This document shows positions 1-8,835 of a stretch of DNA of 48,887 nucleotides, one piece after another; position 1 is the first letter of the stretch, and every line of letters begins with the position of its first letter. Below the pieces are notes generated by a model, which was not told where the DNA came from, made no database searches, and saw only the letters and a list, made by a program, of their open reading frames with translations. The stretch covers positions 1-48,887 of the forward strand of contig CAKSHH010000017.1 in NCBI GenBank assembly GCA_934456435.1. Direction: 5' to 3'. The stretch is from an uncultured Eubacteriales bacterium. GTDB taxonomy: Bacteria > Bacillota > Clostridia > Oscillospirales > Acutalibacteraceae. The translations under genes and the position numbers were made by a program.

Positions 1-3000
1 GACGCCTGCGTTGTGATGTGGCTCCTCTCATCATACTTCTGCGCCATCGTGCGGACATTGTTGTTGATCGTTGTCTGTGCGGTGCTGATAACCGAAGTGC
101 TCACTCCGTTTGTTACCGTCGTTGTGAAGAGTTTTTCTCCTGCTCCGACCTTTGTTGCCGCAGCAAACGCATTTTTCATTGCGTCAAGATCTGCGCTTAT
201 ATAATGATTGAGATTGATCTGTGTAAGGTTGTGGCGGTTTGAAGAATCGGACTTAACATAGAACGAATTGATGTATGATTTATCAACCTTCGCCTCGTTA
301 AGCGTTACCGCTTTCAGGTTTGCTATCGCAGTTTCAAGTGCACTTCTGTTGGCTGTGTTGGTAACGTCATTTATGAATGCATTGAGTGCGTTTCTGTACG
401 CTGTGATTTTCGCCTGATAATTCTTCCAATCGGACGCCGTGAATCTTGTCACCGATTTTGTCTTCGGATTTCCGTTCGGCTGGATTCCCTCTGTAATTGT
501 TGCCGTGAAGTTCTCCGTGCCATATTCGGTAGTCTTGTTGTCTGCCGTACCGGTTTCTATCCATTGTGCCTCCAAAGTTACATTACCGTACATTCCTGCC
601 GGAAGCTGGTACTTTTCCTTGTAAAGCGTTCCGACAGTCCAGCTGGTCCACTTTCCTGAGGTTGCCGTGACTTTCCAGCCGGCGAACGTATAGCCCGTCT
701 TGCTGATTCCCGCGGTAGTAACTCTGTCTTCTATTGAATATGTTACAGGATTATCAGCCGGTGAAAGTGTTGCGTCTGACTGTGTGCCCTTTGAATATGT
801 TATCGTGAAGGTTACCTTTGACCAATGGGCGTAAACCGTCAGATCGTTCGGCCACTTGTACTTGAATGAATCTCCGCTGACCTCCCAATACTTGCTGTTT
901 ACTGCCGTGCCTGCGGAGTTATATACCTGGTTTCCGCCTGTTGCGGCGTCATACCAGCCGACGAACTCATAGCCTGTGCGCTGAGGATCGAGCCATTCGA
1001 CCTTGCTGTAATCGGGTGAATCAAATGTCGCTGTATAGGTTCTGGTTGTGTCATTACCCATCTTACCGTTGTTTCCGTTGAACGTGATCGTATACTTGTT
1101 CGCTGTCCATTTAGCATAAAGTATCTGATCCTGTGACGGTGTGAGTGTACTTTCAGTTACCTGATTCTTCTGTTTTTCCTTTTCCAAATACCAGCCGTCA
1201 AACGTATAGCCTGTGCGTGTCGGTGTCGGGAGTGCGCCGAGCTGAGTATTGTACTCGGTGTATCTCGCCATCGGCGTATTGCCGGAGTTTGTTGTCTCCT
1301 TGGTGAGTTCGATCTTAAGCTTCAGGTTGCTTATTGTGTAAGCTGAACCGCCGCCGTGAACATAAATTCTCAGGGTGAGATAATCGCTGTCCGTGAGGTT
1401 GAGTGAGGAATCCGTCGGGCAGGTTGCCGTGGTTCCGTTTGCCGCTGTCGCGCTGATTGATGTCCAACCGCCGACATCCTGACCGTTCTTCAACGGCTGA
1501 AATGTTATTGAACTGTTGGCGTCTGAACCGCCGTCGCTTATCTTCGTCACTTTCAGCTTATACTGTCCGCCGTTACCGGTATCTATGAGTCTCAGGTTTT
1601 CCTGAGCAGCCGTATATATCGCCGCCGTACTTGATCCCGTTTTATTGACGGTGTAGGTATCCTCACCGAGGTTGTAGGTGTAGGTTACGGTGCCGTTTGT
1701 GACGTTGACCGTGCTTCTCAGAGCATATTTTCCGTCGGCACCGATGTAGTACGGAGCAAACAGGTTTGTTTGTGCCGAGCCTTCATAATTGAGATTGAAC
1801 TCGGTCTTATACTGTGCCTTTTCCCATTGTGAATAGAGCTGGGTGCTCTTGCCGGGCATCGTTGTCTCCTCTGTAAACGTTTCGCCCGTTCCGTCTGTTT
1901 TTGTGTTCCAGCCCTTAAACTTGTAGCCTGTTCTGTCTGTCGAAGCGAGCGTACCAACCTCTGTTCCGGGGTCAAGGTGCTTGCTCTTCGGCTCTGCCAT
2001 CTTGATATCATCGGCTATTCCGTCGGAATTGGTAATATCCTGAATGTAGATATTCTTAAATGTTACCTCCGAACCAAGTGAATTTGCTGATGTCGGCACA
2101 CCGACTCTTATTGTTCCGTAGGTTCTGCCGGCAGGAATTGTATATGTTCCGTTTATGATTCCATCGGCATTTACCGACACACTCTTCCAGTTGTTTGCAT
2201 CGGTAGAAGTTAATTCTTCGTTCTCATAAGTGAAAATATACATGTTCATATTGCCATAAACATTTTTATTCTCATCCTCATAAGTATACGATACCGTTTC
2301 GCTTTCCACCTCGGCATAAAGCCTGTATGTGTGTCCGGGGATAACCGGGAACTTAGCCGACTTCATTCCGTACCAGCCTGTACCAGAGCACGCGTCTGTT
2401 CCGGTGAGCTTGAGTGTAATGCTGTCTGCAGCATAGTCAACTATCATGTCGGAGCTATTGGAGCCCTCATTGAGAATACTGTCGAACATAAACGCGTTAT
2501 CGAACGTCAGCTCCGGCTGATAGAGGTAATAGAATGTGTACGAATAATCTACCGGATCGGCGTTGCCGTAGAGCAGATAAGTGTTCTTCGACTTTGTCAG
2601 CGGATCCGTGCTTGTCGCAATGCTGCTGTATGTTGCCGCGGTCATTGTACCGCCCGATGCCGAATCTCCATCTTTAATGTATCCGACATAGGTGTAGCCC
2701 TTATAGCTTTCCGATGTGTATTCAAGTCTGTCATAAGCATAGAATGATTTAACGATAGAACTTGTTGACTCCTTATCCGCCTGACCGATAGGCGCTATTG
2801 TATAAGTTCCGTCGCCGTTGGGCATAAGGCCTACATTGTACTGCGCCGCTGTGTTGGTTGTGTTCTTTCTCGGCGAAACACCGCGTGAAGTACCAATTAG
2901 TTCGTCAACCGCAGCCTTGAGCTCTTTTGCAAGTCCGCCGCAGTTGCTGAGATTATCACGGTCAAATGCTCCGTAATCCGCTGTACCGTCGATCTTTGCA

Positions 3001-6000
3001 AGTGCGTTCTGTGCATTTTCAAGCGCTGCTGTGTATTTCATCCACGCTTCCGTCTCTGATTCAGTATCCGTAAAATACTTTTCCTGAAGCGCATAGCTGT
3101 AATTCGTTGCATATTCTACCGCACTTCTCAGTCCGGAACGATCTGTCGGTTCAAAATCACAGGTTGCAAAAGCATCGGCATAACCTATTTTCCCGGACTT
3201 GTAAGTGCTGACATTATACATACCGTAGCTTACAACGGTCGTATTGCCGCTAATAGCCTTTTCAAGAAAATCTCTTTCGTTTGTACCGTTGTCAAACGGC
3301 ATTTTTCTTATTCTGTTATCAACGTGAATATTGGTTTGTTGCGAAGCGTAGGTAACCTGATTTATTCCGTTGGAGCTGTTATTGGAATAAACCGTTGACG
3401 TGTTTCCGACAAAATATGCCGCCTGATATGTACTTGTGTCTTTAAGATGAGTGGTGTCATCCAAGCCTAATATATCGGTAAACAAGCCGAAATTGGGTAC
3501 ATCGCCAATTTTCTTAACACGCGCGGAATCATATATTATTTTTCCTCTTCCGCCTATATATACAATTTCTTTTTCGGAATAGTCATTGTCTCTGGCATAC
3601 CAGCATGAAGCTCCGGTTCCGACATTTTCATTTATAATATTGTGCGGATGATTTGTTTTGGTAGAATTATTTGGACTGTTTTGAGTCTTACCGGATTTGT
3701 CATTATCGACGCACCAATACGGAACCGGGTATCCGGACGGCGTGAAATTATTGTTTGACAAATAATCGCTGTGATACACGATAGGATTATATCTGTAACT
3801 GCCTTGACAGTCTATGTCTGTACCCTCTCTGTTTGACCACGTTCTGTTACCGACGCTTATTGTTGTCGCGCCCTGATTGGAGACAACCGAATGAATACCG
3901 TAAATACCGGTTGAAACCATTGCATAACGATGTCTGCTTGTTTTATTACTGTGCGCATTGGTTGCGCTGACAACTGTTGATGTCGACGGCGCATAAATAT
4001 ATGTCTTTGCCGTTACGGTTTTTTCAATATTATCCTCCCAGTATGTTGCCGTCCAAGTTATATACTGTGAGCTGTATGTTGTCGAGCCTCCGTTCTTAAC
4101 CGTCAGCGTCGTGATGCTGTCAGGCGAACAAGCTATCCAGCTACCGAATGAGGTTGCCGCACCTGACGCCGTAAATCCTGAAAAATCTGATGCAGAATAT
4201 GTAATCTTGACCTTGTCAGCATTTTTATAGTAGAAATAAACCTTTCCGCCGTTGCTGCTCATGGTTTCATAGCCATGATTAACGGTTTCGGTACAAACCT
4301 TTGTTGAGTTGTTTAACGTTAATGTCTGGTTAAGAACATACTGTGTGCTATATGTTCCGCTTGTCGCAACACTCGGTTTGAGATAAATTGCTTCCGGGAC
4401 AACAAAGTAGACGTAGTCGTCTTTAACCGTAAGATTCTTAACAAGATTTGTTTCTATGCTGTCTACATTTAACGAAGTTGTAAGATCCGTATAAGCCTGC
4501 GGGTCGCAGAGCTTTTCGGCAAGCGTTTTGAGCTGAGTATAATAATTTGAATATGATGCGCCGTAAGTTGTCTTATCAATGTGCGAGTGAGCCGCCGCAT
4601 TGTATACGGTACGAAGCGAGCCCTTGTTTACAACCTGTGTATAGAGTGCATTGTGGTGATAGACGTGCATTGTCTCTGTAATAGGACCGAGCTTATATCC
4701 GTTTTTAAAGTGGAAATTGAACGTGATAAGACCGGTCTTTACCGCTCCGTTAAAAGCGAACAGACCTCTGGCAATGGAGTTGTTTTCTCCGCCCTTATAA
4801 TCGGAAGTGTCTACACTACAGGAAACATCTGTCGTGCCCTGCTTCAACTGGTTGTTCTCATAATAATAATATTTATTGCTTGCTATTGATACCAAGCGGT
4901 TTCCGTTGCCGTGCTGTGAATGGTAGAACTGAGCAAAACCTGCGCTGAGATACGGAATCTGGTTATAATTCGTGTATCTTGAATTATCAACAACTATATA
5001 AGCCGTACCCGTTGTGCATTGCGAAGTCTGCTTCTTTACCGTTACCGTACCAGCTGCTGTCTCCGCATAGCTCTTGGGAATACTTGTGTACGATGTCTCA
5101 AAATGGATATCGCTGTCGCCTCTTTGTCCTTCTCTTCCAAAATCAAGACAAAGAACATTGTACGGAGTAGATGTGGAAAAGTTTGTGGGTGACGTTACCT
5201 GTTCCGAGCCGCCCGGAATGGTGGCTGTGCCGTCCTGACCTGTACCGCTGAACGCAATCAGCGGAGCTGTACGCAATCCGGAACCTGTACCCGTGAACAT
5301 AGAATGGCGGTTACCGCCGCTGTATTTGAATGCACCCGTAATAAATGTATACGAACCGTTTTTCTCTTCATTACTACCGTTCTTTATGTACCAGGTGTTG
5401 GAAGAAGTACCCGCCTGGTCAAGCAGAGGAACATACACGCCCGTGTACATATATGTAACATGGCTTGCACCGTAAACTACATATTTAATTGCCCATTGAA
5501 TAATGTATGTCGTACCGGGAACCGCACCGGCAAGCGAACCGCTCGTAAGATTTACCTTTACGGAGCCGTTTGTACTCGTCGCAATCGGCGTTACACTATT
5601 GGCAAAATCCGTTGAATTTGCAGAGCATCCCGCATAAGCGGCAATTTTTGTGCCGTTTATCATGAGAGAATTAACAGGCATCTGTGCGCCGCTTTCCTTT
5701 GCATAAACGTTGTTGACCGCAAAGATAATGGAGCTTGCGCCCTTATAGTCGAACTCAAGCCTTGACGATGTTTTGTTTTCCGCTATCGCGGCACCGGTGT
5801 CCGGGTTGTAGTCGCTGTAATACTTGAAATCACTCTTGCCCGGAGCGAGATATATTATCTCCGGCGCATAAGCATACTGGCTCGAAAGAGCACCTTTCAT
5901 TTGTTCTTTCTGCGTCACCGTAAGCATGGCGTCGGACAAAACCGAGCCGATGTCGAAGAAACAGAACGTTGTAAGAAGTATAGTAAGACACAATATGAAA

Positions 6001-6041
6001 CTCAATGACTTCTTACTCCATTTAAGAATTTTACCTGTCAT
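1..6041 (-). CDS. Giant secreted surface protein with InlB-type repeats, 3' end outside window
   Basis: One uninterrupted reading frame starts at ATG 6041 and runs off the left edge (2,013 codons, no stop), so it appears only when edge-open frames are considered. A strong site (GGGAGG) lies about 8 nt before the ATG. Residues 1-38 form a signal peptide: KILKWSKK, a hydrophobic core, then a polar region. The central part is rich in Ser, Thr, Asn, Gly and Tyr, as in exported adhesins. Around residues 1170-1310 and 1440-1570 are jelly-roll-like segments resembling carbohydrate-binding folds. Four Listeria-Bacteroides (InlB B/Flg_new) repeats follow, with GW cores at W1378 (FKGWNTK), W1617 (FDGWYLE), W1696 (FVGWYDA) and W1789 (FAGWKVT). 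FIVAR-like helical stretches lie near 975-1055 and 1865-1920 and continue to the edge. A role in adhesion or polymer binding is inferred. The anchoring signal (LPXTG, SLH or dockerin) would be beyond the window. Confidence 0.88.
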   Translation of the reverse strand, partial: MTGKILKWSKKSLSFILCLTILLTTFCFFDIGSVLSDAMLTVTQKEQMKGALSSQYAYAPEIIYLAPGKSDFKYYSDYNPDTGAAIAENKTSSRLEFDYKGASSIIFAVNNVYAKESGAQMPVNSLMINGTKIAAYAGCSANSTDFANSVTPIATSTNGSVKVNLTSGSLAGAVPGTTYIIQWAIKYVVYGASHVTYMYTGVYVPLLDQAGTSSNTWYIKNGSNEEKNGSYTFITGAFKYSGGNRHSMFTGTGSGLRTAPLIAFSGTGQDGTATIPGGSEQVTSPTNFSTSTPYNVLCLDFGREGQRGDSDIHFETSYTSIPKSYAETAAGTVTVKKQTSQCTTGTAYIVVDNSRYTNYNQIPYLSAGFAQFYHSQHGNGNRLVSIASNKYYYYENNQLKQGTTDVSCSVDTSDYKGGENNSIARGLFAFNGAVKTGLITFNFHFKNGYKLGPITETMHVYHHNALYTQVVNKGSLRTVYNAAAHSHIDKTTYGASYSNYYTQLKTLAEKLCDPQAYTDLTTSLNVDSIETNLVKNLTVKDDYVYFVVPEAIYLKPSVATSGTYSTQYVLNQTLTLNNSTKVCTETVNHGYETMSSNGGKVYFYYKNADKVKITYSASDFSGFTASGAATSFGSWIACSPDSITTLTVKNGGSTTYSSQYITWTATYWEDNIEKTVTAKTYIYAPSTSTVVSATNAHSNKTSRHRYAMVSTGIYGIHSVVSNQGATTISVGNRTWSNREGTDIDCQGSYRYNPIVYHSDYLSNNNFTPSGYPVPYWCVDNDKSGKTQNSPNNSTKTNHPHNIINENVGTGASCWYARDNDYSEKEIVYIGGRGKIIYDSARVKKIGDVPNFGLFTDILGLDDTTHLKDTSTYQAAYFVGNTSTVYSNNSSNGINQVTYASQQTNIHVDNRIRKMPFDNGTNERDFLEKAISGNTTVVSYGMYNVSTYKSGKIGYADAFATCDFEPTDRSGLRSAVEYATNYSYALQEKYFTDTESETEAWMKYTAALENAQNALAKIDGTADYGAFDRDNLSNCGGLAKELKAAVDELIGTSRGVSPRKNTTNTAAQYNVGLMPNGDGTYTIAPIGQADKESTSSIVKSFYAYDRLEYTSESYKGYTYVGYIKDGDSASGGTMTAATYSSIATSTDPLTKSKNTYLLYGNADPVDYSYTFYYLYQPELTFDNAFMFDSILNEGSNSSDMIVDYAADSITLKLTGTDACSGTGWYGMKSAKFPVIPGHTYRLYAEVESETVSYTYEDENKNVYGNMNMYIFTYENEELTSTDANNWKSVSVNADGIINGTYTIPAGRTYGTIRVGVPTSANSLGSEVTFKNIYIQDITNSDGIADDIKMAEPKSKHLDPGTEVGTLASTDRTGYKFKGWNTKTDGTGETFTEETTMPGKSTQLYSQWEKAQYKTEFNLNYEGSAQTNLFAPYYIGADGKYALRSTVNVTNGTVTYTYNLGEDTYTVNKTGSSTAAIYTAAQENLRLIDTGNGGQYKLKVTKISDGGSDANSSITFQPLKNGQDVGGWTSISATAANGTTATCPTDSSLNLTDSDYLTLRIYVHGGGSAYTISNLKLKIELTKETTNSGNTPMARYTEYNTQLGALPTPTRTGYTFDGWYLEKEKQKNQVTESTLTPSQDQILYAKWTANKYTITFNGNNGKMGNDTTRTYTATFDSPDYSKVEWLDPQRTGYEFVGWYDAATGGNQVYNSAGTAVNSKYWEVSGDSFKYKWPNDLTVYAHWSKVTFTITYSKGTQSDATLSPADNPVTYSIEDRVTTAGISKTGYTFAGWKVTATSGKWTSWTVGTLYKEKYQLPAGMYGNVTLEAQWIETGTADNKTTEYGTENFTATITEGIQPNGNPKTKSVTRFTASDWKNYQAKITAYRNALNAFINDVTNTANRSALETAIANLKAVTLNEAKVDKSYINSFYVKSDSSNRHNLTQINLNHYISADLDAMKNAFAAATKVGAGEKLFTTTVTNGVSTSVISTAQTTINNNVRTMAQKYDERSHITTQA

Positions 6042-6187
6042 GTCTATAACCTCCCAAACAATAATTATGCAAACCCGAACAGGGATATAAAGAAAATATG
6101 CCTTGATTGCCGAAAATCTTTCGCATACCAAAGCTTGTACCCGGAATCTCTTAAAAATTTATCCAATATTCCAGTATATACAATGTT

Positions 6188-6216
6188 ATAATACCACAAA
6201 AAGATTCCATATTCAA
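6188..6216 (-). promoter_or_regulatory. Probable sigma-A promoter of the giant surface-protein gene
   Basis: On the minus strand TTGAAT (6216-6211) and TATTAT (6193-6188) are separated by 17 bp. Transcription from here gives a leader of about 140 nt before the ATG at 6041. The leader can form small hairpins (TATGC...GCATA enclosing CGAAA/TTTCG), but I recognise no known riboswitch class in it. Confidence 0.55.
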
Positions 6217-6360
6217 GTATTTTTTTATTTATTTTTAAGTTTTTATGTTCTAAATATTATTATAAATATGCATTTGAGACGTTTATTTTTCATATACACC
6301 AAATAAGCAAGGATTTGTCGCCATATTTTCTACACAAGTTTAACAAAATCGACTTGGCGG

Positions 6361-6560
6361 AATTATGTGGGCATCACACCCTACGGTTTGGGTTTCATCA
6401 AAGTTCGTCGTAGGGCACGATGCCCACATCGTGCCGTGATTCATTTTAAATATTGATAATTCTTTGTTTCTTTTTCCCCACCGTCTCTTCGAGATACCTC
6501 CCCTTGATATCAATCAAGGGGAAGCTGAGGTTTGTGCAAGTCGTTTGATCCACATCGTAC
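6361..6560. repeat. Intergenic repeat remnants (palindromic)
   Basis: The stretch between the giant gene and the tyrS operon is non-coding. It contains a hairpin with 9-bp arms (GGCACGATG / CATCGTGCC) around 6414-6436 and a second palindrome (CCCCTTGATatcAATCAAGGGG-like) near 6498-6520, followed by GAAGCTGAGG...GTGCAAG. Similar words (GGAGGCTGAGGTTGTGCAAG and CGATGTGGGTATCGTGC) recur at 31378-31462. These look like members of a dispersed intergenic repeat family rather than genes. Confidence 0.5.
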
Positions 6561-6575
6561 TCTGCTATAAAGTAC

Positions 6576-6617
6576 AAAAAGAACCGCTGCGGATGAATTC
6601 TCATCTGCAACGGTTCT
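6576..6617 (-). terminator. Rho-independent terminator of the tyrS operon
   Basis: A strong imperfect hairpin lies between AGAACCG (6580-6586) and CGGTTCT (6611-6617), with an inner GCGGATGA/TCATCTGC stem. On the minus strand a T run follows at 6580-6576. It sits 18 bp past the stop of the membrane-protein gene. Confidence 0.8.
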
Positions 6618-6634
6618 GCGGTTGTGTATTCAAT

Positions 6635-7165
6635 TTAATCAATGGTTTTAACTTTTTTCCTGACGATCAGCGTGCTGACAACATCGAGGACTGGCACAAA
6701 CTGCAAGACATAATGAATTGCCGAAATCCGATCGCCGTATTCTTTCCTAAGGAACGCAACGTTTGCTGCTCCGAAAAATCCACTTTGCACAATAAATGCA
6801 CAGGTGTACCAAATCATAATAATGTTGATTATCACAAGCAAACCGGCTGTGGCAACTGTAAGTGACATTCCAACGACGAAGCAAATGATAAAATTTATAA
6901 GGTAAAACGGTATCGTTTTTATCTTTAAAAGAATCCATGCCTTTGAAAGATCTTCTTTTTCGGAATTTAAATACATCTTTATTGCCCAAATTGCACAGGC
7001 TACACCGAGAAACTGAACAAAGGCAAAAAATACCAGCGTAAAAATTTCGGAGACGACTGCCAGAAACTGTGACTTTTCGCCAACAAAACCAACAAAAAGC
7101 AACGACAAAAGAGGTGCCACAAGCTGAACATACAGCATCACGAAAAAAGTTTTTACAAGCTTCAT
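6635..7165 (-). CDS. Small multi-pass membrane protein, unknown function
   Basis: The chosen start is ATG 7165 (MKLVKTFF), 26 codons inside the longest frame, because AAGGGAAGG precedes it and the upstream codons overlap the tyrS stop. The product is 176 residues with about four hydrophobic segments (near 10-28, 38-65, 84-103 and 105-130) and a basic C-terminus (VRKKVKTID). No catalytic motif is visible. It starts 25 bp after tyrS and precedes the terminator at 6576-6617, so it should be co-transcribed with tyrS under T-box control. A link to translation is not implied by the sequence. I do not recognise the family. Confidence 0.75.
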   Translation of the reverse strand: MKLVKTFFVMLYVQLVAPLLSLLFVGFVGEKSQFLAVVSEIFTLVFFAFVQFLGVACAIWAIKMYLNSEKEDLSKAWILLKIKTIPFYLINFIICFVVGMSLTVATAGLLVIINIIMIWYTCAFIVQSGFFGAANVAFLRKEYGDRISAIHYVLQFVPVLDVVSTLIVRKKVKTID

Positions 7166-7190
7166 TTTTTCTTTCCTTCCCTTTCGGTTT

Positions 7191-8414
7191 TTATGCCTGA
7201 ACCTTATGGAAAATCTTTTTGCCCTTCTTAACGATAATCGCATTTGCCTTGAGGTCGTCGGCAGTGTATGAAAGTCCGATATCCGTTACCTTTACATCGT
7301 CAACCGAAACGCCGCCCTGCTGAACAAGACGTCTGCCCTCACCGCGCGACTTTGTGATGCCTGCCTTGAGAAGAATATCGAGAATGTCAATTTTGCCGTC
7401 CGTGAAATCGGATTCTTCAAGCGTGGTTGTCGGCATATTTTCAAGGTTTGCTCCGCCGCCGAAGAGTGCCTTGGAAGCTTCTCTCGCCTTTGCCGCTTCT
7501 TCTTCGCCGTGGACAAGCTTTGTAAGCTCAAAAGCGAGGATATCCTTTGCTTCATTGAGCTGTGCGCCCTCCCAATGATCCATTGCGTCGATCTCCTCAA
7601 GCGGGAGGAACGTGAGCATACGGATACACTTGAGAACGTCCTGATCGCCGACATTGCGCCAGTACTGATAGAACTCGTAGGGACTTGTCTTTTCCGGGTC
7701 GAGCCAAACCGCACCGGAAGCGGTCTTGCCCATCTTCTTGCCCTCGGAGTTCATCAAAAGTGTAATCGTCATTGCGTAAGCGTCCTTGCCGAGCTTCTTT
7801 CTGATAAGCTCCGTACCGCCGAGCATATTCGACCACTGATCGTCGCCGCCGAACTGCATATTGCAGCCGTACTCCTTGAAAAGATGATAGAAGTCATAGC
7901 TCTGCATAATCATATAGTTGAACTCAAGGAAGCTGAGACCCTTTTCCATTCTCTGCTTGTAGCACTCGGCGCGAAGCATATTGTTGACCGAGAAGCAGGC
8001 TCCGACCTCGCGAAGAACGTCAACGTAATTGAGGTCGAGAAGCCAGTCGGCATTGTTTACCATCATCGCCTTGTCCTCGCCGAACTCAATGAAACGGCTC
8101 ATCTGCTTTTTGAAGCAGGCGATGTTGTGGTCGATGTCCTCCTTAGTGAGCATCTTTCTCATGTCGCTTCTGCCTGACGGGTCACCGATCATGCCTGTGC
8201 CGCCGCCGAGAAGAGCGATCGGTCTGTTGCCAGCCATCTGAAGTCTCTTCATAAGGCAGAGCGCCATAAAGTGGCCTACATGGAGGCTGTCGGCTGTCGG
8301 GTCGAATCCGATATAGAAAACAGCCTTTCCGTTGTTGATAAGCTCCTTGATTTCATCTTCGTCCGTGACCTGAGCAATAAGTCCGCGGGCAACAAGTTCG
8401 TCGTAAATAGTCAT
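7191..8414 (-). CDS. tyrS: Tyrosyl-tRNA synthetase
   Basis: Cytoplasmic class I synthetase charging tRNA-Tyr in two steps through tyrosyl-adenylate. At 407 residues it has the usual length. Visible motifs are FYIGFDPTADSLHVGH (HIGH-type, around 34-48), the GGGTGMIGDPSGR loop (about 69-81), the QFGGDDQW tyrosine-pocket region (about 187-194), KMGKT (KMSKS-type, about 228-232) and a C-terminal S4 RNA-binding domain (about 340-405, SRGEGRRLVQQGGV). ATG 8414 follows AAAGGA at good spacing. Expression is controlled by the T-box leader and promoter upstream, and the gene is co-transcribed with the membrane protein at 6635-7165. Confidence 0.98.
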   Translation of the reverse strand: MTIYDELVARGLIAQVTDEDEIKELINNGKAVFYIGFDPTADSLHVGHFMALCLMKRLQMAGNRPIALLGGGTGMIGDPSGRSDMRKMLTKEDIDHNIACFKKQMSRFIEFGEDKAMMVNNADWLLDLNYVDVLREVGACFSVNNMLRAECYKQRMEKGLSFLEFNYMIMQSYDFYHLFKEYGCNMQFGGDDQWSNMLGGTELIRKKLGKDAYAMTITLLMNSEGKKMGKTASGAVWLDPEKTSPYEFYQYWRNVGDQDVLKCIRMLTFLPLEEIDAMDHWEGAQLNEAKDILAFELTKLVHGEEEAAKAREASKALFGGGANLENMPTTTLEESDFTDGKIDILDILLKAGITKSRGEGRRLVQQGGVSVDDVKVTDIGLSYTADDLKANAIIVKKGKKIFHKVQA

Positions 8415-8470
8415 TTTGATGTTTCCTTTCTCGTGAAATATTTTGTGCGGTGTTGCCTTTAATAAGACAG

Positions 8471-8726
8471 AAAAAAGCCCTCTGCCTCAAGGGCAGAGGA
8501 CGAATTATCGTGTTACCACCTCTGTTCACCGAGCCCTCACGGGAACGGCCTCAGCGAGTACAAGCATACTCTGACGTTTAACGCACGCACACGGCGAAGC
8601 CTACTGCATTTTTCAGCCACGCAGCTCGGAGATGTATTTGGGCGAAACTCTCACGCTTTCTTACACCGACCGAAAGCTCTCTTTGCATCCTTTTCCGCTT
8701 ACTTTTTCCCGTCATCACTTTTGTTT
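8471..8726 (-). promoter_or_regulatory. Tyrosine T-box leader of tyrS
   Basis: The minus-strand leader shows the conserved T-box antiterminator sequence AGGTGGTAACACG (8520-8508) with CGTCCTCTG downstream, then a terminator hairpin CCTCTGCC/GGCAGAGG (8499-8492 with 8486-8479) followed by a T run. Upstream is a Stem I region with AGAGAGC and CGGTG elements. A UAC triplet at 8636-8634, in the context AAAUACAUC, is the likely tyrosine specifier codon, agreeing with the downstream gene. Uncharged tRNA-Tyr pairs with the specifier and with the UGGU bulge, favouring antitermination. The exact 5' end is estimated from the promoter. Confidence 0.93.
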
Positions 8727-8732
8727 GTCTGA

Positions 8733-8761
8733 ATTATATATTGTTTTAATATTTTTGTCAA
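8733..8761 (-). promoter_or_regulatory. Sigma-A promoter of tyrS
   Basis: Consensus TTGACA (8761-8756), a 17-bp spacer and consensus TATAAT (8738-8733) on the minus strand. Its -35 box lies 4 bp from the -35 box of the divergent trmB promoter. Confidence 0.85.
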
Positions 8762-8765
8762 GCGG

Positions 8766-8794
8766 TTGACGTAAAAAAGAAAAAAGTGTAGAAT
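8766..8794 (+). promoter_or_regulatory. Sigma-A promoter of trmB
   Basis: TTGACG (8766-8771), a 17-bp spacer and TAGAAT (8789-8794), about 40 bp before the trmB start codon. It lies back to back with the tyrS promoter. Confidence 0.75.
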
Positions 8795-8835
8795 ACTGAG
8801 CAGTAAATAAATCTACGGCAACGGAGCGAAGAAAT

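Noticed and set aside
6042..6187. Possible riboswitch in the leader of the giant surface-protein gene
   Set aside because: Short hairpins exist, but I could not match the conserved cores of cyclic-di-GMP, SAM, cobalamin or other known classes, and there is no terminator or sequestered binding site.
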